From NCBI GenBank assembly GCA_900553355.1, contig USDK01000054.1:1-17587 (forward strand): a DNA stretch of 17,587 nucleotides, in the 5' to 3' direction. How positions within the stretch are numbered: position 1 is the stretch's first letter; each line of letters opens with the position of its first letter. This document shows, in pieces, positions 1 through 8,608 of the stretch. The translations under genes were made by a program, and so were the position numbers. Under the pieces are notes generated by a model that saw nothing but the letters and a program-made list of their open reading frames with translations, had not been told where the DNA came from and did no database searches. The DNA is from an uncultured Lachnospiraceae bacterium (GTDB taxonomy: Bacteria; Bacillota; Clostridia; Lachnospirales; Lachnospiraceae).

Positions 1-391
1 GGCACCAATGCGCCCCGCCCCCGGCTGTCCCCGCAGCCGCCTGTCTCGTCCCAGCTCCTGCCGTCTTTACCATGGTTCCGCCGCCTTTTGGTTTCCATAC
101 CGTTTTCCGGAGTGTCCTGGCCGCCTGGATTGTCTGTCTGCGGACGGCTCCTCCCTGCCGGACGGCCTGGGTGCCGACGACCCGAGCCATTTTCTTTGCC
201 GCCTGGGAAAGACGCTCCTCTGCATAAGCCACTCCTCCCGTTCTCCCCTCATGTTCTGCCCCGGCCTGTCCGGTCTGCTCCTCTGGCCAGCCCGCCCCCG
301 GCTTCATATGCTCCGCTGCTGTAACCCCTCTTTTCAGCACTTTTACATCCCGGCACCTCTCATGCAGCTTGATATCCCGGCTTCTTCCCAT
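1..391 (-). CDS. CD1108-family mobile element protein, N-terminal part (runs off left edge)
   Basis: This open minus-strand frame begins 39 bases after the virB4 stop and runs unbroken to the window edge, giving 130 visible codons. The start at 391 gives MGRSRDIKLHERCRDVKVL, which matches my recollection of the N-terminus of CD1108-family ICE proteins. An AAGGAG motif lies 9 bases upstream. An in-frame ATG at 409 is the alternative start. The visible part is basic and Ala/Gly/Arg/Gln-rich, as expected for the cytoplasmic tail before a transmembrane segment. In complete family members the C-terminal part carries lysozyme-like and/or NlpC/P60 or CHAP peptidoglycan hydrolase domains that act as the VirB1-like wall-opening component. 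That part lies outside the window, so the hydrolase role is inferred from family and position, directly downstream of virB4. Confidence 0.72.
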   Translation of the reverse strand, partial: MGRSRDIKLHERCRDVKVLKRGVTAAEHMKPGAGWPEEQTGQAGAEHEGRTGGVAYAEERLSQAAKKMARVVGTQAVRQGGAVRRQTIQAARTLRKTVWKPKGGGTMVKTAGAGTRQAAAGTAGGGAHWC

Positions 392-430
392 TTCACTCCA
401 CTCCTTCATGGCTTTTTCTCTTCTGTTCTT

Positions 431-2794
431 TTATTTGTTCTCCTGTGCCTTTTGGGCTGTCTGATGCCATGTCCCTTCAAAATCTTCCGGCTTCGTAGAC
501 ATCAGACGATAAACTTTCGTCCCCTTACTTAACTGATTCTGGAAAGGAATCAGGGCGCTTCCGATTCTGGCCAGCCCGTTCCCGGCCCTGGCATTTGTGA
601 TGTGCTTCAGCTGTTCTCCGGAAATATGCAGAAGCTCCGCCAGACGCTCTCTGTCAGACGCTGACTGGTTCAGCATGATGATAAACTCTGAATTGGAAAG
701 CATGGTTCTGGCTGTCAGAGAATCCAGCACGTATTCCACATTCTGGGTCAGACTGGTAGGCCAGGCATTTCTCTTCCGGAAACGCCGGTAGGCGCTGTCA
801 AAAAAATTAGCGCTGTGCTTGTGCTGCAGCAGAGTATGAAACTCATCCAGAAACAAATGTGTCCGGATCCCTTTCTCCCAGTTCTGCGATACCCGGTTAA
901 TCATATGGTCCGTAATGACAAGCTGTCCCAGATCCTTTAAATCTTCTACCATATCCCTGGTATTAAAGCAGATTAGCCGGTTTTCTGTCTCAATGTTCGT
1001 CGGATGAGAAAAGTTGTTTAAGCTTCCCTCTGTAAATAATTCCAGCATCAGTGCCAGATCTTTTGCCTCCGGCTCATCCTGTTCCTGCAAAAGCCTCCGG
1101 AGCGTAAAAAAAGTCGGAATCTCATACGGCTTTTTCCTGGTATAGACATCTTCCACACAGCGATCCAGAATACTTTTTTCTTTCGGACCGATGACATAAT
1201 GTCCATCCGTGATCCGCTCATACAAAGACAGGACAAACTGGGACTTGTCCACAATAGGGTTTTTGTCCCCATACCCCTTCACCATATCCATGGCATTCAG
1301 ATGGATCTCGCTTCCTGCACAGATGGGGAGGCTGACCCCTCCCAGAGCCTGCACTAACGGTTCGTATTCTCCTTCCGGATCATAAACCAGCACCTGATCT
1401 TTGGTGGTAGACAGAATAATCAGCAGGATAAACATTTTTGTCAGCATAGACTTTCCACTCCCGGGGACTCCTAAGATAAAAGCCGATGGATTCAGCAGTG
1501 CTGCCCGGTCCACTAAAATCAAATTGTGGGAAATGGCATTAATTCCACAATAGATCCCGCCCTTGTCCATGACTTCCTGTGTCCGGAACGGGATCAGACT
1601 GCCAAGGCTTTCTGTCGTCAGCGTCCTCATGCTGTCAATCTTCCTTACCCCGATTGGAAGCGCCGTGTTCATTCCATCCATCTGCTGGAACTTCAATACC
1701 GCCATCTGGCACATCCGGTTTCTCGCCACAGTAAGAATGGTATTGGTATCTGCATCTAACTGCTTCAGATTTTCTGCAGTATGCATCAGAGTGACTACCG
1801 CCACCATCATCCGCTGATCCCTGGTCGTTAAATCCCTCAAAAATTCTTTACTCTCCTCCTTCTGCATTTCCATATCAAAAGGAACCGTTGCTGAAAAATT
1901 CTGATTGGCATTCTGCCTCCTCTGCCAGTTCGTAATGTTTGTTTCCACTCCCAGAAGCCTGGTCTGCGCCTCCCGTACCGCTTCATCGGTGGGGATCGGA
2001 ATCAGATCAATACTAATTATCATGTTCTGGTTGATATCCGCAAATTCAGACACCATGGAATCCGGGATATATGACGCATAGTCCTTCAGATACAGCACTC
2101 TTCCGTACTGCTCCCCCACCTTAAAATGATCCCGTTCAAATTCCATCGTGTCCGGGCAGATATAATCCTTAAAGCTGTGTCCCAGCCTTGCAGACTCCTT
2201 CATGTCAAAATGAAACTGTTCTTCCCCTGCCCGGTAAAAGCTGTATAAGACATGGAGCTTCTCCTGTGCGTCCAGTTCCTCGCACCGGGAACCCAAATTA
2301 TTAAAATGGGAAATCAGCCCATTCCCGGCGCGCAGGAAATAATTTCTCGCATCTTCTACATCCCTCCGGTACACAGAGATCGTCACATACAGTTCCCGGA
2401 CCATGCCGTTGGCACCCACTGTCTTTTCCATCAGCATTTCATTCATCTCTTTCCGGTACTGATCCAGCCCGTCCTCCTGCATCGTAAGAAAAACGGCTTC
2501 CTTTAATTCCTCTTTATTTAATTTCCGTATGATTACCGTCAGCTTTGCCGTCGCTCCACAATCGAAAAAGTTTAAGATACTCGTATAGTTTAAAAACATC
2601 GCTTTCTTGTCTTCTTCCGACGCCACTTCAAAATTAATGTCCGTAAATCGATAGGTCTTGGCATATTTATTCCGCCCCACCTGGAAAATCCCGTCTTTCC
2701 AGATTGTCCGGATCGGAATTACCTGCTGGACGCTCCTGGGAATCCTAAACTTCTCCCTGTCCTGTTTCATGACCGTTCTTAGTGTTCTTAACAT
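431..2794 (-). CDS. virB4: VirB4-family conjugative transfer ATPase
   Basis: This 787-aa protein is the energising ATPase of the type IV secretion channel, peripheral on the cytoplasmic face. A Walker A motif GVPGSGKS lies at residues 442-449 and a Walker B HLFLDEF at about 646-652. The N-terminal half holds the typical VirB4/TraC body, including TNITNWQRRQNANQNFSA around residues 285-302, as in CD1110-type ICE ATPases. I chose ATG 2794 (MLRTLRTVMKQDREKF) because family members start this way and a GGAGG lies 12 bases upstream. The in-frame GTG at 2803 is only 3 bases from that ribosome site. The gene overlaps the end of the prgI-like gene by 50 bases, suggesting translational coupling. The length is normal and I see no frameshift. 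Confidence 0.96.
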   Translation of the reverse strand: MLRTLRTVMKQDREKFRIPRSVQQVIPIRTIWKDGIFQVGRNKYAKTYRFTDINFEVASEEDKKAMFLNYTSILNFFDCGATAKLTVIIRKLNKEELKEAVFLTMQEDGLDQYRKEMNEMLMEKTVGANGMVRELYVTISVYRRDVEDARNYFLRAGNGLISHFNNLGSRCEELDAQEKLHVLYSFYRAGEEQFHFDMKESARLGHSFKDYICPDTMEFERDHFKVGEQYGRVLYLKDYASYIPDSMVSEFADINQNMIISIDLIPIPTDEAVREAQTRLLGVETNITNWQRRQNANQNFSATVPFDMEMQKEESKEFLRDLTTRDQRMMVAVVTLMHTAENLKQLDADTNTILTVARNRMCQMAVLKFQQMDGMNTALPIGVRKIDSMRTLTTESLGSLIPFRTQEVMDKGGIYCGINAISHNLILVDRAALLNPSAFILGVPGSGKSMLTKMFILLIILSTTKDQVLVYDPEGEYEPLVQALGGVSLPICAGSEIHLNAMDMVKGYGDKNPIVDKSQFVLSLYERITDGHYVIGPKEKSILDRCVEDVYTRKKPYEIPTFFTLRRLLQEQDEPEAKDLALMLELFTEGSLNNFSHPTNIETENRLICFNTRDMVEDLKDLGQLVITDHMINRVSQNWEKGIRTHLFLDEFHTLLQHKHSANFFDSAYRRFRKRNAWPTSLTQNVEYVLDSLTARTMLSNSEFIIMLNQSASDRERLAELLHISGEQLKHITNARAGNGLARIGSALIPFQNQLSKGTKVYRLMSTKPEDFEGTWHQTAQKAQENK

Positions 2795-3152
2795 GTTTTG
2801 CACACGCCTCCTTTTCCCGTTTTCTGATCTGATCCTTCATAAGTTCGTAATATAAGTTCTCCGGCCGGAACACCAAGTATTTCGGCATCAGAAATTCACT
2901 CTTGATCCACACCCAGATAAACTTTTCCGCAGTCATCCCGTGATATTTAATAAATCCAACTGCCGCAAAAGGGGCCGCACCCAGTACACACAGCCAGCTG
3001 ACGGTTTCCATCCCCACGTAGGGGCGCAGCCAAAAATAAAGCCCGACGGCTACACCGCAGGCAAATACTGCACAGATAAACTGCCGCAGCGACAGGCCAA
3101 AATACATGGCCTCTGTATATTCCCGAATCTCCCGGTTAATTCTGACTTCCAT
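2745..3152 (-). CDS. prgI: PrgI-family small membrane component of the type IV secretion channel
   Basis: This 135-aa protein begins MEVRINREIREYTEAMYFG and is followed by two hydrophobic segments at about residues 24-42 and 50-67. A basic C-terminal tail follows (PKYLVFRPENLYYE, then Lys/Arg-rich). This is the layout of PrgI-family (VirB3-like) proteins, which sit directly upstream of virB4 in Gram-positive ICEs and help anchor the ATPase to the membrane. The start at 3152 has an AAGGAGG 5-6 bases upstream. A longer frame with a TTG at 3203 lacks such a site and is rejected. The gene overlaps virB4 by 50 bases. Its start faces the divergent plus-strand gene at 3255, so its mRNA must come from readthrough across that antisense gene or from an unseen local promoter. 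Confidence 0.9.
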   Translation of the reverse strand: MEVRINREIREYTEAMYFGLSLRQFICAVFACGVAVGLYFWLRPYVGMETVSWLCVLGAAPFAAVGFIKYHGMTAEKFIWVWIKSEFLMPKYLVFRPENLYYELMKDQIRKREKEACAKHVKNTKNGHETGQGEV

Positions 3153-3196
3153 AAGTCCCTCCTTTTTTGCAACAATAACATTACAGCTTTCGCACA

Positions 3197-3225
3197 TTTG
3201 CAATCTTCCCTCCTTCTGCTATACT
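3197..3225 (+). promoter_or_regulatory. Extended -10 promoter for the plus-strand membrane gene
   Basis: A TTTGCA (-35-like, 4/6 match) at 3197-3202 is followed after 17 bases by TATACT at 3220-3225. A TGC lies immediately before the -10, giving an extended -10 (TGCTATACT). The predicted transcription start near 3232 leaves just enough leader for the ribosome site at 3240-3247. This supports independent transcription of the 3255 gene against the direction of every other gene. Promoter activity is inferred from consensus only. Confidence 0.6.
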
Positions 3226-3254
3226 CAAAACAAAAAGCGAAGGAGGGCCTTTTT

Positions 3255-3635
3255 ATGATGTACGCATTTTTATCTTTAGGTTTTACAGCGCTTCTGCTAA
3301 TCCTGTCTCTGTTATTCCGGATTGCCGGAAAGCTCCGTCTTACGCTGCCCTTTGCCTATTTTCTTTTGATCGCCACCGTATTAAATCCCTGGGCGGCGGC
3401 GCACGAAACACTGGCGCTTGGCATCCTGCTGATCCTTGTCCTCCTGTCCGCCGTACGCTGGCTCTTCTCTTTTAAGGAATTCCTCGCCGACCGTCGTTAC
3501 TACCGGGCGATAGAAGAAGATATGCTCTGGCAGCTTAACAGGGCCCGTGACCAGGGGATTTCCCAAGATGCTGTCTATTTCGACAGCCAGGGAAATCTCC
3601 ACGATAAAGCAAGCGGAAATATCATTGATTCATAA
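3255..3635 (+). CDS. Small three-helix membrane protein, antisense to the transfer operon
   Basis: This 126-aa protein is the only convincing plus-strand gene. It starts at ATG 3255 (a second ATG follows at 3258), with a near-perfect AAGGAGGG at 3240-3247 seven bases upstream and an extended -10 promoter at 3197-3225. Hydrophobic stretches at about residues 3-22, 30-46 and 52-72 look like three membrane helices. A charged tail with ADRRYYRAIEEDMLWQLNRA (about 78-97) probably faces the cytoplasm. I do not recognise the family. Its stop lies 4 bases from the trbL-like stop (convergent) and its start is head-to-head with prgI, so its transcript is antisense to the trbL-prgI junction. The opposite strand has no ORF of comparable quality. 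It could be an entry-exclusion, regulatory or accessory channel protein, but nothing in the sequence decides this. Confidence 0.75.
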   Translation: MMYAFLSLGFTALLLILSLLFRIAGKLRLTLPFAYFLLIATVLNPWAAAHETLALGILLILVLLSAVRWLFSFKEFLADRRYYRAIEEDMLWQLNRARDQGISQDAVYFDSQGNLHDKASGNIIDS

Positions 3636-3639
3636 TCCC

Positions 3640-4479
3640 TTACAATCCCATCATTTCACGCACCACCCGGTCCGACATTTTTACTGCCCCGACCAGAACA
3701 AGCATATTAAAAATCAGTTCTCCTATATAGCTCCATACCATGGTAACGGCAGAGACTTCCCCGTTTACCGCCGGAGGAGAGGCTGCAAATACGGAAAAAA
3801 TCACACAGGCCAGCACAATGATCGCACCTTCCAGACATACTGCTGCATAGCTTTTCATAAAACTAATCCCCACGCTCTGGCTGGGCTCTCCTGCAAATGT
3901 CGCAAGCGGCACCGGCGCAATTGCAGTATATAAGTACAGGCGGAAAAACCTCCCATACACACTTAGGATCATGATGAAACTCAGCACCGTAATAAACAGA
4001 CTTCCGATCAACGTCACCGCCCATAACGGGATACTTTCCAGAAATCCACATTCCTCTACTGCCGTGATGATTTCTTCCGGAAGCATCGTTTCCTCTGCTT
4101 CCCCCAGGCCTGCCGCTCCCATGATCGTTCCTGTTATACCCTGCACGATATCAAATAATGCCATCATCAGTTCCATTCCATAAGTGATAACTCCTTTTGC
4201 CAGTGCAAACCGGATAAAGACGCGGACAGCATGTTCCGGTTTTTTCACTTCCGCAAAACTCCCGCAGGTCTTCACCATCCCTACTACAAAAAACAAAACC
4301 AGCAATGCGTAGCCAACTGCCTGCAGCGCCCCATGGATGCTGACAATGACTTCCCAGATGTGTCCCCCTTTAAATTCTTCCGGAGACTGGGTCAGGATCT
4401 GCCAGATCTCGGCCAGCTTTCCGTTCCAGGTATCCAGCGCATTCTGAAGATTCTGTACAACCCAGCTGTCTGATTCCAT
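3640..4479 (-). CDS. VirB6/TrbL-like polytopic conjugal transfer protein (CD1112-type)
   Basis: This 279-aa integral membrane protein has about five hydrophobic spans, near residues 46-70, 88-112, 150-178, 208-232 and 245-268. An amphipathic N-terminal region (ESDSWVVQNLQNALDTWNGK) precedes them. This is the arrangement of VirB6/TrbL-like proteins of the CD1112 family in Clostridia ICEs, which form the inner-membrane channel core. The ATG at 4479 has AAAGGAGG six bases upstream. It follows the Maff2-like gene after 15 bases, in the usual pilin-like, VirB6-like, PrgI, VirB4 order. The conserved YGRFFRLYLYTAIAPVPLAT segment (about 176-195) is typical of the family. The gene ends 4 bases from the stop of the convergent plus-strand gene. 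Confidence 0.88.
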   Translation of the reverse strand: MESDSWVVQNLQNALDTWNGKLAEIWQILTQSPEEFKGGHIWEVIVSIHGALQAVGYALLVLFFVVGMVKTCGSFAEVKKPEHAVRVFIRFALAKGVITYGMELMMALFDIVQGITGTIMGAAGLGEAEETMLPEEIITAVEECGFLESIPLWAVTLIGSLFITVLSFIMILSVYGRFFRLYLYTAIAPVPLATFAGEPSQSVGISFMKSYAAVCLEGAIIVLACVIFSVFAASPPAVNGEVSAVTMVWSYIGELIFNMLVLVGAVKMSDRVVREMMGL

Positions 4480-4494
4480 ACCGCGCCTCCTTTC

Positions 4495-4833
4495 CTATCC
4501 TGCGATCATAGTCAGGATCTCCCTGGCAAATGTAATAATCACACCACCTGCCAGTGTCAGAAATCCATTGGCCCTCTGGGAAGGGTCATGAGACTTTAAA
4601 GACAGCCCAATCTGTACAATCCCAAACCCCAGCAGGATCATGCCGATCGCCCGGATCAGCCCGAAGATAAATTCTGACAGATTATTGACTACTGCCAGCG
4701 GATCCCCGGATGCCAGCACCGTTACCTGACTGGTCAAAGCCAGCACAAAGATCAGATATATGGTCAAGATCTTTTTTACATACAGCCCCTTCCGACTCCT
4801 TCTGCATTTCCTTCTTTTCTGGTAACTCCTCAT
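4495..4833 (-). CDS. Maff2/VirB2-like small transmembrane subunit
   Basis: This 112-aa protein has a very basic N-terminus (RSYQKRRKCRRSRKG). A signal-peptide-like helix follows (about residues 20-41, with an ASG around the likely cleavage site), then two further hydrophobic segments at about 53-75 and 88-111. The C-terminal 70 residues resemble Maff2-family mobile element proteins, which occupy the VirB2/TrbC pilin-like position between the coupling protein and VirB6 in these ICEs. The ATG at 4833 follows an AAGGAGG by 10 bases and lies 18 bases after the virD4 stop. The family assignment rests on size, topology and position more than on sequence identity, so treat Maff2 as probable. A pilin-like or channel-lining role is inferred. 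Confidence 0.72.
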   Translation of the reverse strand: MRSYQKRRKCRRSRKGLYVKKILTIYLIFVLALTSQVTVLASGDPLAVVNNLSEFIFGLIRAIGMILLGFGIVQIGLSLKSHDPSQRANGFLTLAGGVIITFAREILTMIAG

Positions 4834-4851
4834 TCTGATAATTCCTCCTTC

Positions 4852-6654
4852 TTAAAGCGCCTCTGCCAGCGCTTCCAGTTCTTCTTCTGACAACAGTTCA
4901 TACTCCACCGCTTCTCCTTGTCCGCTGTCTTCCGGCGGCACGGCTCCTTCCTGTATATCTGCTATCGCTATTTCTGCAATCTTTCGTGTTATTTCTCCAT
5001 GCCGGTACGGCTTGCCTTTCCCATCTGCCGATAATTCCACATTGGGATGTTTCAGGATATCATATTTTTCATCCATCACCGGACGCTCTCCCCGGATAAA
5101 AAGAAGTGCGCCGCGGTTATCCAGCATGCGCACCTCATCCGGAGTCATCAGCTCCCTTCCGGTAATCTGATAATTTGTAGAATAGCTGCCTGAATGCCCG
5201 ATAGATTTCCCATAAGTATTCGTATCAATTGTCTCCTTTCCCAAGAGTTCACTGACATATTTATGCGTTCCCTGTTCATTGCCTCCCAGATACAGAAATT
5301 CATCCGCATTTCCCATAATGCTCTCCCACTGTTTTTCAAACAGGGCTTTCAGCTGCGCCAGGTTCTGCAGAATAATGGATACGCTGACCTCTCTGGAACG
5401 CATAACCGAAAGAATCTTGTCAAAATCATCCGGCAGCGATACGTTGGCAAATTCATCCATCAGAAAATGGACGTGTACCGGCAGCCTGCCTCCATATTTG
5501 TGATCGGCCAGGTAAAACAGCTGCTGAAACAGCTGCGTATACAGGATCGACACCAAGAAGTTATAACTGGTGTCGTTATCAGGAATCAAGGCGAACAATG
5601 CCACTTTTTTCTCTCCTAACGACGGCAGATCCAGGTCATCTGCGGCGGTCAGCGCGGCCACACTGGACAGATTGAATTTCTCCAGCCTGGCAGCCAGTGT
5701 GATCTGAATAGATTTCAGCGTCTTTGCGCTTCCGGAATGATAATCCTTATAATACTTTACAGCGATATGCTCCGGTTCACGCATTTCCAGCCGCTCGAAC
5801 AGTTCATCCAACACCGACTGATACTCATCGTTATCTTCCCGTACTTCCCCGGCACGCAATAATTCCATGACCATGGAGAAATTCTGCTCCTCGTCCGGTG
5901 CTTCGTATTTCAGATAAAAAATCAATGCCAACAACAGCATGGATGCCGCTGTATCCCAAAAAGGATCATTGCTCTGGCTTCCTTTCGGGGTTGTTGCCTT
6001 AAACAGGTTTGTGACAAGCCGCTGCACATCGTTGTCGTCTTTCAGATAGACAAACGGATTATAGCAATGGCTTTTCTCCATATTGATCAGATCCAGCACC
6101 CGGATCTCATACCCTTTTGCTTCCAGCAGATTCCCCGCATCCCGGAGGTTTTCCCCTTTGGGATCCAGCACCACAAACGAGGTATTCGCCTGATATAGGT
6201 TCACCTTTCCATAATGCCTCGTCTTTCCGGCCCCGGATCCCCCGATCACCACAGTCAGCAGATTTCTTCTGTGCTTTCTGCTGTCATAACTGATCTGTAC
6301 ATGCTGTGTCATAATCTTATTGGCTGTAAACGGTTTCTCGCTGTACCGTCTTCCTATCTCTTTTGCGTTCCCCCAGGCTGCCGATCCATGTTCCGCTCCT
6401 CTCCGGTATTTCCGGCAGCTGGAAAACCATACTCCAATTGCTGCGAAATAAACAGCTAAAAAAAAGAGGACTGTCCGTAAACTATCCTCGCAAAAACTAA
6501 TCCCAAACGGTCGTCTGAAGGCCTGATTCCATCCCTCTAAAATTCCCGGCAGTCCGTTTTTTATATACGGAGCAGTCAGAAGAGCCGCCCAGACTACCGG
6601 AACAATCCCACACAGTATAAAAATTACAGCAGATTTCTTCTCGTCACTTCTCAC
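4852..6654 (-). CDS. virD4: VirD4/TcpA-type coupling protein ATPase
   Basis: This 600-aa protein is the type IV coupling protein that links the relaxosome to the secretion channel. Two N-terminal membrane helices lie at about residues 7-30 and 61-79. They are followed by the TraG/VirD4 ATPase with Walker A GGSGAGKT at 138-145, the DPKGENLR motif at about 164-171 and Walker B FLMDEFAN at 397-404. The acidic C-terminal tail (EYELLSEEELEALAEAL) is suited to contacts with substrate or partner proteins. The start is a GTG at 6654 with AAAGGAGG seven bases upstream. It lies 18 bases after the PcfB-like gene and 18 bases before the Maff2-like gene. Length and motifs are complete. Confidence 0.96.
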   Translation of the reverse strand: MRSDEKKSAVIFILCGIVPVVWAALLTAPYIKNGLPGILEGWNQAFRRPFGISFCEDSLRTVLFFLAVYFAAIGVWFSSCRKYRRGAEHGSAAWGNAKEIGRRYSEKPFTANKIMTQHVQISYDSRKHRRNLLTVVIGGSGAGKTRHYGKVNLYQANTSFVVLDPKGENLRDAGNLLEAKGYEIRVLDLINMEKSHCYNPFVYLKDDNDVQRLVTNLFKATTPKGSQSNDPFWDTAASMLLLALIFYLKYEAPDEEQNFSMVMELLRAGEVREDNDEYQSVLDELFERLEMREPEHIAVKYYKDYHSGSAKTLKSIQITLAARLEKFNLSSVAALTAADDLDLPSLGEKKVALFALIPDNDTSYNFLVSILYTQLFQQLFYLADHKYGGRLPVHVHFLMDEFANVSLPDDFDKILSVMRSREVSVSIILQNLAQLKALFEKQWESIMGNADEFLYLGGNEQGTHKYVSELLGKETIDTNTYGKSIGHSGSYSTNYQITGRELMTPDEVRMLDNRGALLFIRGERPVMDEKYDILKHPNVELSADGKGKPYRHGEITRKIAEIAIADIQEGAVPPEDSGQGEAVEYELLSEEELEALAEAL

Positions 6655-6672
6655 TGCTGCGCCTCCTTTATC

Positions 6673-7272
6673 TTACCTGTTCCTGTTTCCGCCCCCTCGT
6701 GATTTCTTCTGCACTGGCGGTCTGCGTTGGTTCTTTTGAGAAGACTTCTTCTGTCTCTGATCCCGGATTTCCTTTAGTTCCTGTCTGACAGAACTTTTCT
6801 CTGCACTGGCCGGTTTAGAAATAGTCCTTCCGGTTCTGGTTTGCCTGCCGGATATAGGTTCGGACAGAAGTTCTCTTTCTGTCCTTCCCGGAAAAGGGAC
6901 AGACGCAAGCTGAAATCGCTCCACAATTCTGTTGATCCGTGCTGCATCTTCCTGTTTTACGATCAGATCTACCATATTGTCTTTTCTTCCCACAGGATTA
7001 CGCACCGCACAGTACAGCACCCCATACTTTCTCGCTGCTTTTACAAATGTTTTGACATCGCTGTCCTTTATAGAAAATACCGTCAGCGGCCTTCCGCTGC
7101 GAAGCATCGTCTCCATCCTTGCTTTGCCTTTTGACTTTTTCTGCTCTCGCGAAATTGCATACAAGATAACGGCAAGCTGCTTTGCACTCGCTCCGGTAAT
7201 TTTCAGTGCTGCCTCTCCCATCTGCAATGTCATCCGCACAATCTGTTCAGCTGCCTCTCCTGATGTATTCAT
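6673..7272 (-). CDS. PcfB/DUF3801-family relaxosome accessory protein
   Basis: This 199-aa cytoplasmic protein has an N-terminal helical region (EAAEQIVRMTLQMGEAALKI). A conserved block around residues 32-120 includes AVILYAISREQKKSKGKARM, LRSGRPLTVFSI and KYGVLYCAVR, typical of DUF3801/PcfB proteins. In pCF10-type systems PcfB contacts the coupling protein and relaxase and helps dock the relaxosome, and its position between relaxase and virD4 fits. The C-terminal third is low-complexity and strongly basic (Lys/Arg/Gln-rich, ending RGGGNRNR), suggesting nucleic acid binding or disorder. The ATG at 7272 overlaps the relaxase end by 26 bases and has only a weak ribosome site, so translation is probably coupled. 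Confidence 0.85.
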   Translation of the reverse strand: MNTSGEAAEQIVRMTLQMGEAALKITGASAKQLAVILYAISREQKKSKGKARMETMLRSGRPLTVFSIKDSDVKTFVKAARKYGVLYCAVRNPVGRKDNMVDLIVKQEDAARINRIVERFQLASVPFPGRTERELLSEPISGRQTRTGRTISKPASAEKSSVRQELKEIRDQRQKKSSQKNQRRPPVQKKSRGGGNRNR

Positions 7273-8608
7273 ATTTTTTCACCACCCTTTCCCGGCCATG
7301 TTCCTGGTTCATGAGCTGCAGCTTTTCTTTCATGAAACCGGACCGCTCTTCAATCCCTCTGCACAGTTTTAACTCTTTTCTGATTTCTTTCGTCCTTCTG
7401 TTCAGTTCTTTTATTTCTTCTTTTACTTGCACTGCTTCTTCCGGCGTATGGATCGTACGGTACTTACGCTGTAACTGCCGTTTTTCCCCGTTCAATCCTT
7501 CTTGTTTCTGCTCCAGCTTATCCCTAAATTGGATCAGCTGCTCTGCCGTATCAATCCTAAATCGGCAGAGCAGCTTTGTCTCCTCTATAATAGTATGAAG
7601 TCTGATCAGTTCTTCCCGAAGCATCACATTTACCTGCTCCAGCTGTAGGGATTGCTTTTTCGGCAGAATCCCCAGCAGATAGCAGTAATGAAGGTATAAT
7701 CCTTTCAGGCCGCTGATTTTCCTCTTGGGTCTGTTCCCCGGATATGCCTTGAGGTTTTTGGGAACCTGTTTTTTCTCTTTGTCAGGAAAGCCACTTTTTA
7801 TTGGTTTTTCATCCTTCTGCAAGATTCGGATCCGGATAGCTTCCAATGTGTAATTCTCTCCAAAGTTCCTTTCCAGCTTCAGCCCTCTTTCCCGTCCGGG
7901 TGCCCGGAGTGTCAGATCCTTTCCAAATTTAAAACGATATCCTTTTTCACGCAGGAGTTGATAGAACTGACTCTCTGTCCGTGCTTTAGAAACGGCCCAG
8001 TCTATATCCGCTTTCATCATTCCGGCATAAGTTGGTTTCTGCTCTGTTTGCGCCCGCCACTCCCCATAGGATTTCCCCCTGCCTCGTTCCGGGTGCTCTA
8101 TTACCGATAGTCCATACTCAAGACACAGCTTATCAGAAACCTGTTGGAGCCTTAGATAATCCTGCCTGGTTCTGTGGTACTTTTTCCCGTCGATAAACGA
8201 AACCGTATTAATCACAAAATGATTATGAAGGTGGTTCTCCCGGTCCAGATGGGTTGCTACCAAAACCTGAAAACGATCTCCCCATAACTCTTCCGCCAGC
8301 CGAACTCCGATTTCATGTACGATGTTCGGCGGTCCTTCTCCCGGAGCAAAAGACTGGTATCCATGATAAGCAGTCACACCATCCTCCTTTCCAAACCTCT
8401 TTTTCACTGACAGCATCTCCATCCTTGCAGTAGCTGTCCCACAGTTGATTCCGGATACATATTGCAGCAGATCATCCCGGTCCGATGTTTTGTCTTCATC
8501 CGCTGCATAAGCAATCACGTCTGCCAGACCTGTCTTCTCTGGGTTCTTTGCATAGCCGATTACTTTTCCAAGCCATCCTTTCACTCTCCAGATAGATGTT
8601 ACTGCCAC
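7247..8608 (-). CDS. MOB_P-like relaxase/mobilization nuclease
   Basis: This 453-aa protein would nick oriT and pilot the transferred strand. The metal-binding triple-His motif of relaxases is clear: HLHNHFVINT at residues 126-135, with an upstream THLDREN (His120). N-terminal tyrosines in IGYAKNPEKT (Tyr19) and LLQYVSGINC (Tyr50) are candidate nucleophiles; I cannot decide between them by eye. The C-terminal third (about 310-440) is charged and heptad-like, consistent with a coiled coil. The start is a GTG at 8608, with GGAGG upstream, and overlaps the mobC end by 10 bases. Gene order mobC-relaxase-pcfB-virD4 is standard for Clostridia ICEs. The substrate may be the inverted-repeat region near 10218-10290. 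Confidence 0.94.
   Translation of the reverse strand: MAVTSIWRVKGWLGKVIGYAKNPEKTGLADVIAYAADEDKTSDRDDLLQYVSGINCGTATARMEMLSVKKRFGKEDGVTAYHGYQSFAPGEGPPNIVHEIGVRLAEELWGDRFQVLVATHLDRENHLHNHFVINTVSFIDGKKYHRTRQDYLRLQQVSDKLCLEYGLSVIEHPERGRGKSYGEWRAQTEQKPTYAGMMKADIDWAVSKARTESQFYQLLREKGYRFKFGKDLTLRAPGRERGLKLERNFGENYTLEAIRIRILQKDEKPIKSGFPDKEKKQVPKNLKAYPGNRPKRKISGLKGLYLHYCYLLGILPKKQSLQLEQVNVMLREELIRLHTIIEETKLLCRFRIDTAEQLIQFRDKLEQKQEGLNGEKRQLQRKYRTIHTPEEAVQVKEEIKELNRRTKEIRKELKLCRGIEERSGFMKEKLQLMNQEHGRERVVKKYEYIRRGS

Noticed and set aside
8..532. 174-codon plus-strand ORF across the left edge
   Set aside because: It is Pro/Ser/Cys/Leu-rich and lies opposite the CD1108-like and virB4 genes. It has no ribosome site and is a shadow of those genes.
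2745..3203. Longer prgI start at 3203 (TTG)
   Set aside because: There is no ribosome site for the TTG, whereas ATG 3152 has AAGGAGG at good distance and the family begins at that residue.
3547..3933. 128-codon plus-strand ORF overlapping the end of the small membrane gene and trbL
   Set aside because: Its composition (His, Asn, Lys, Cys) and lack of a start site mark it as the antisense of the trbL-like gene.
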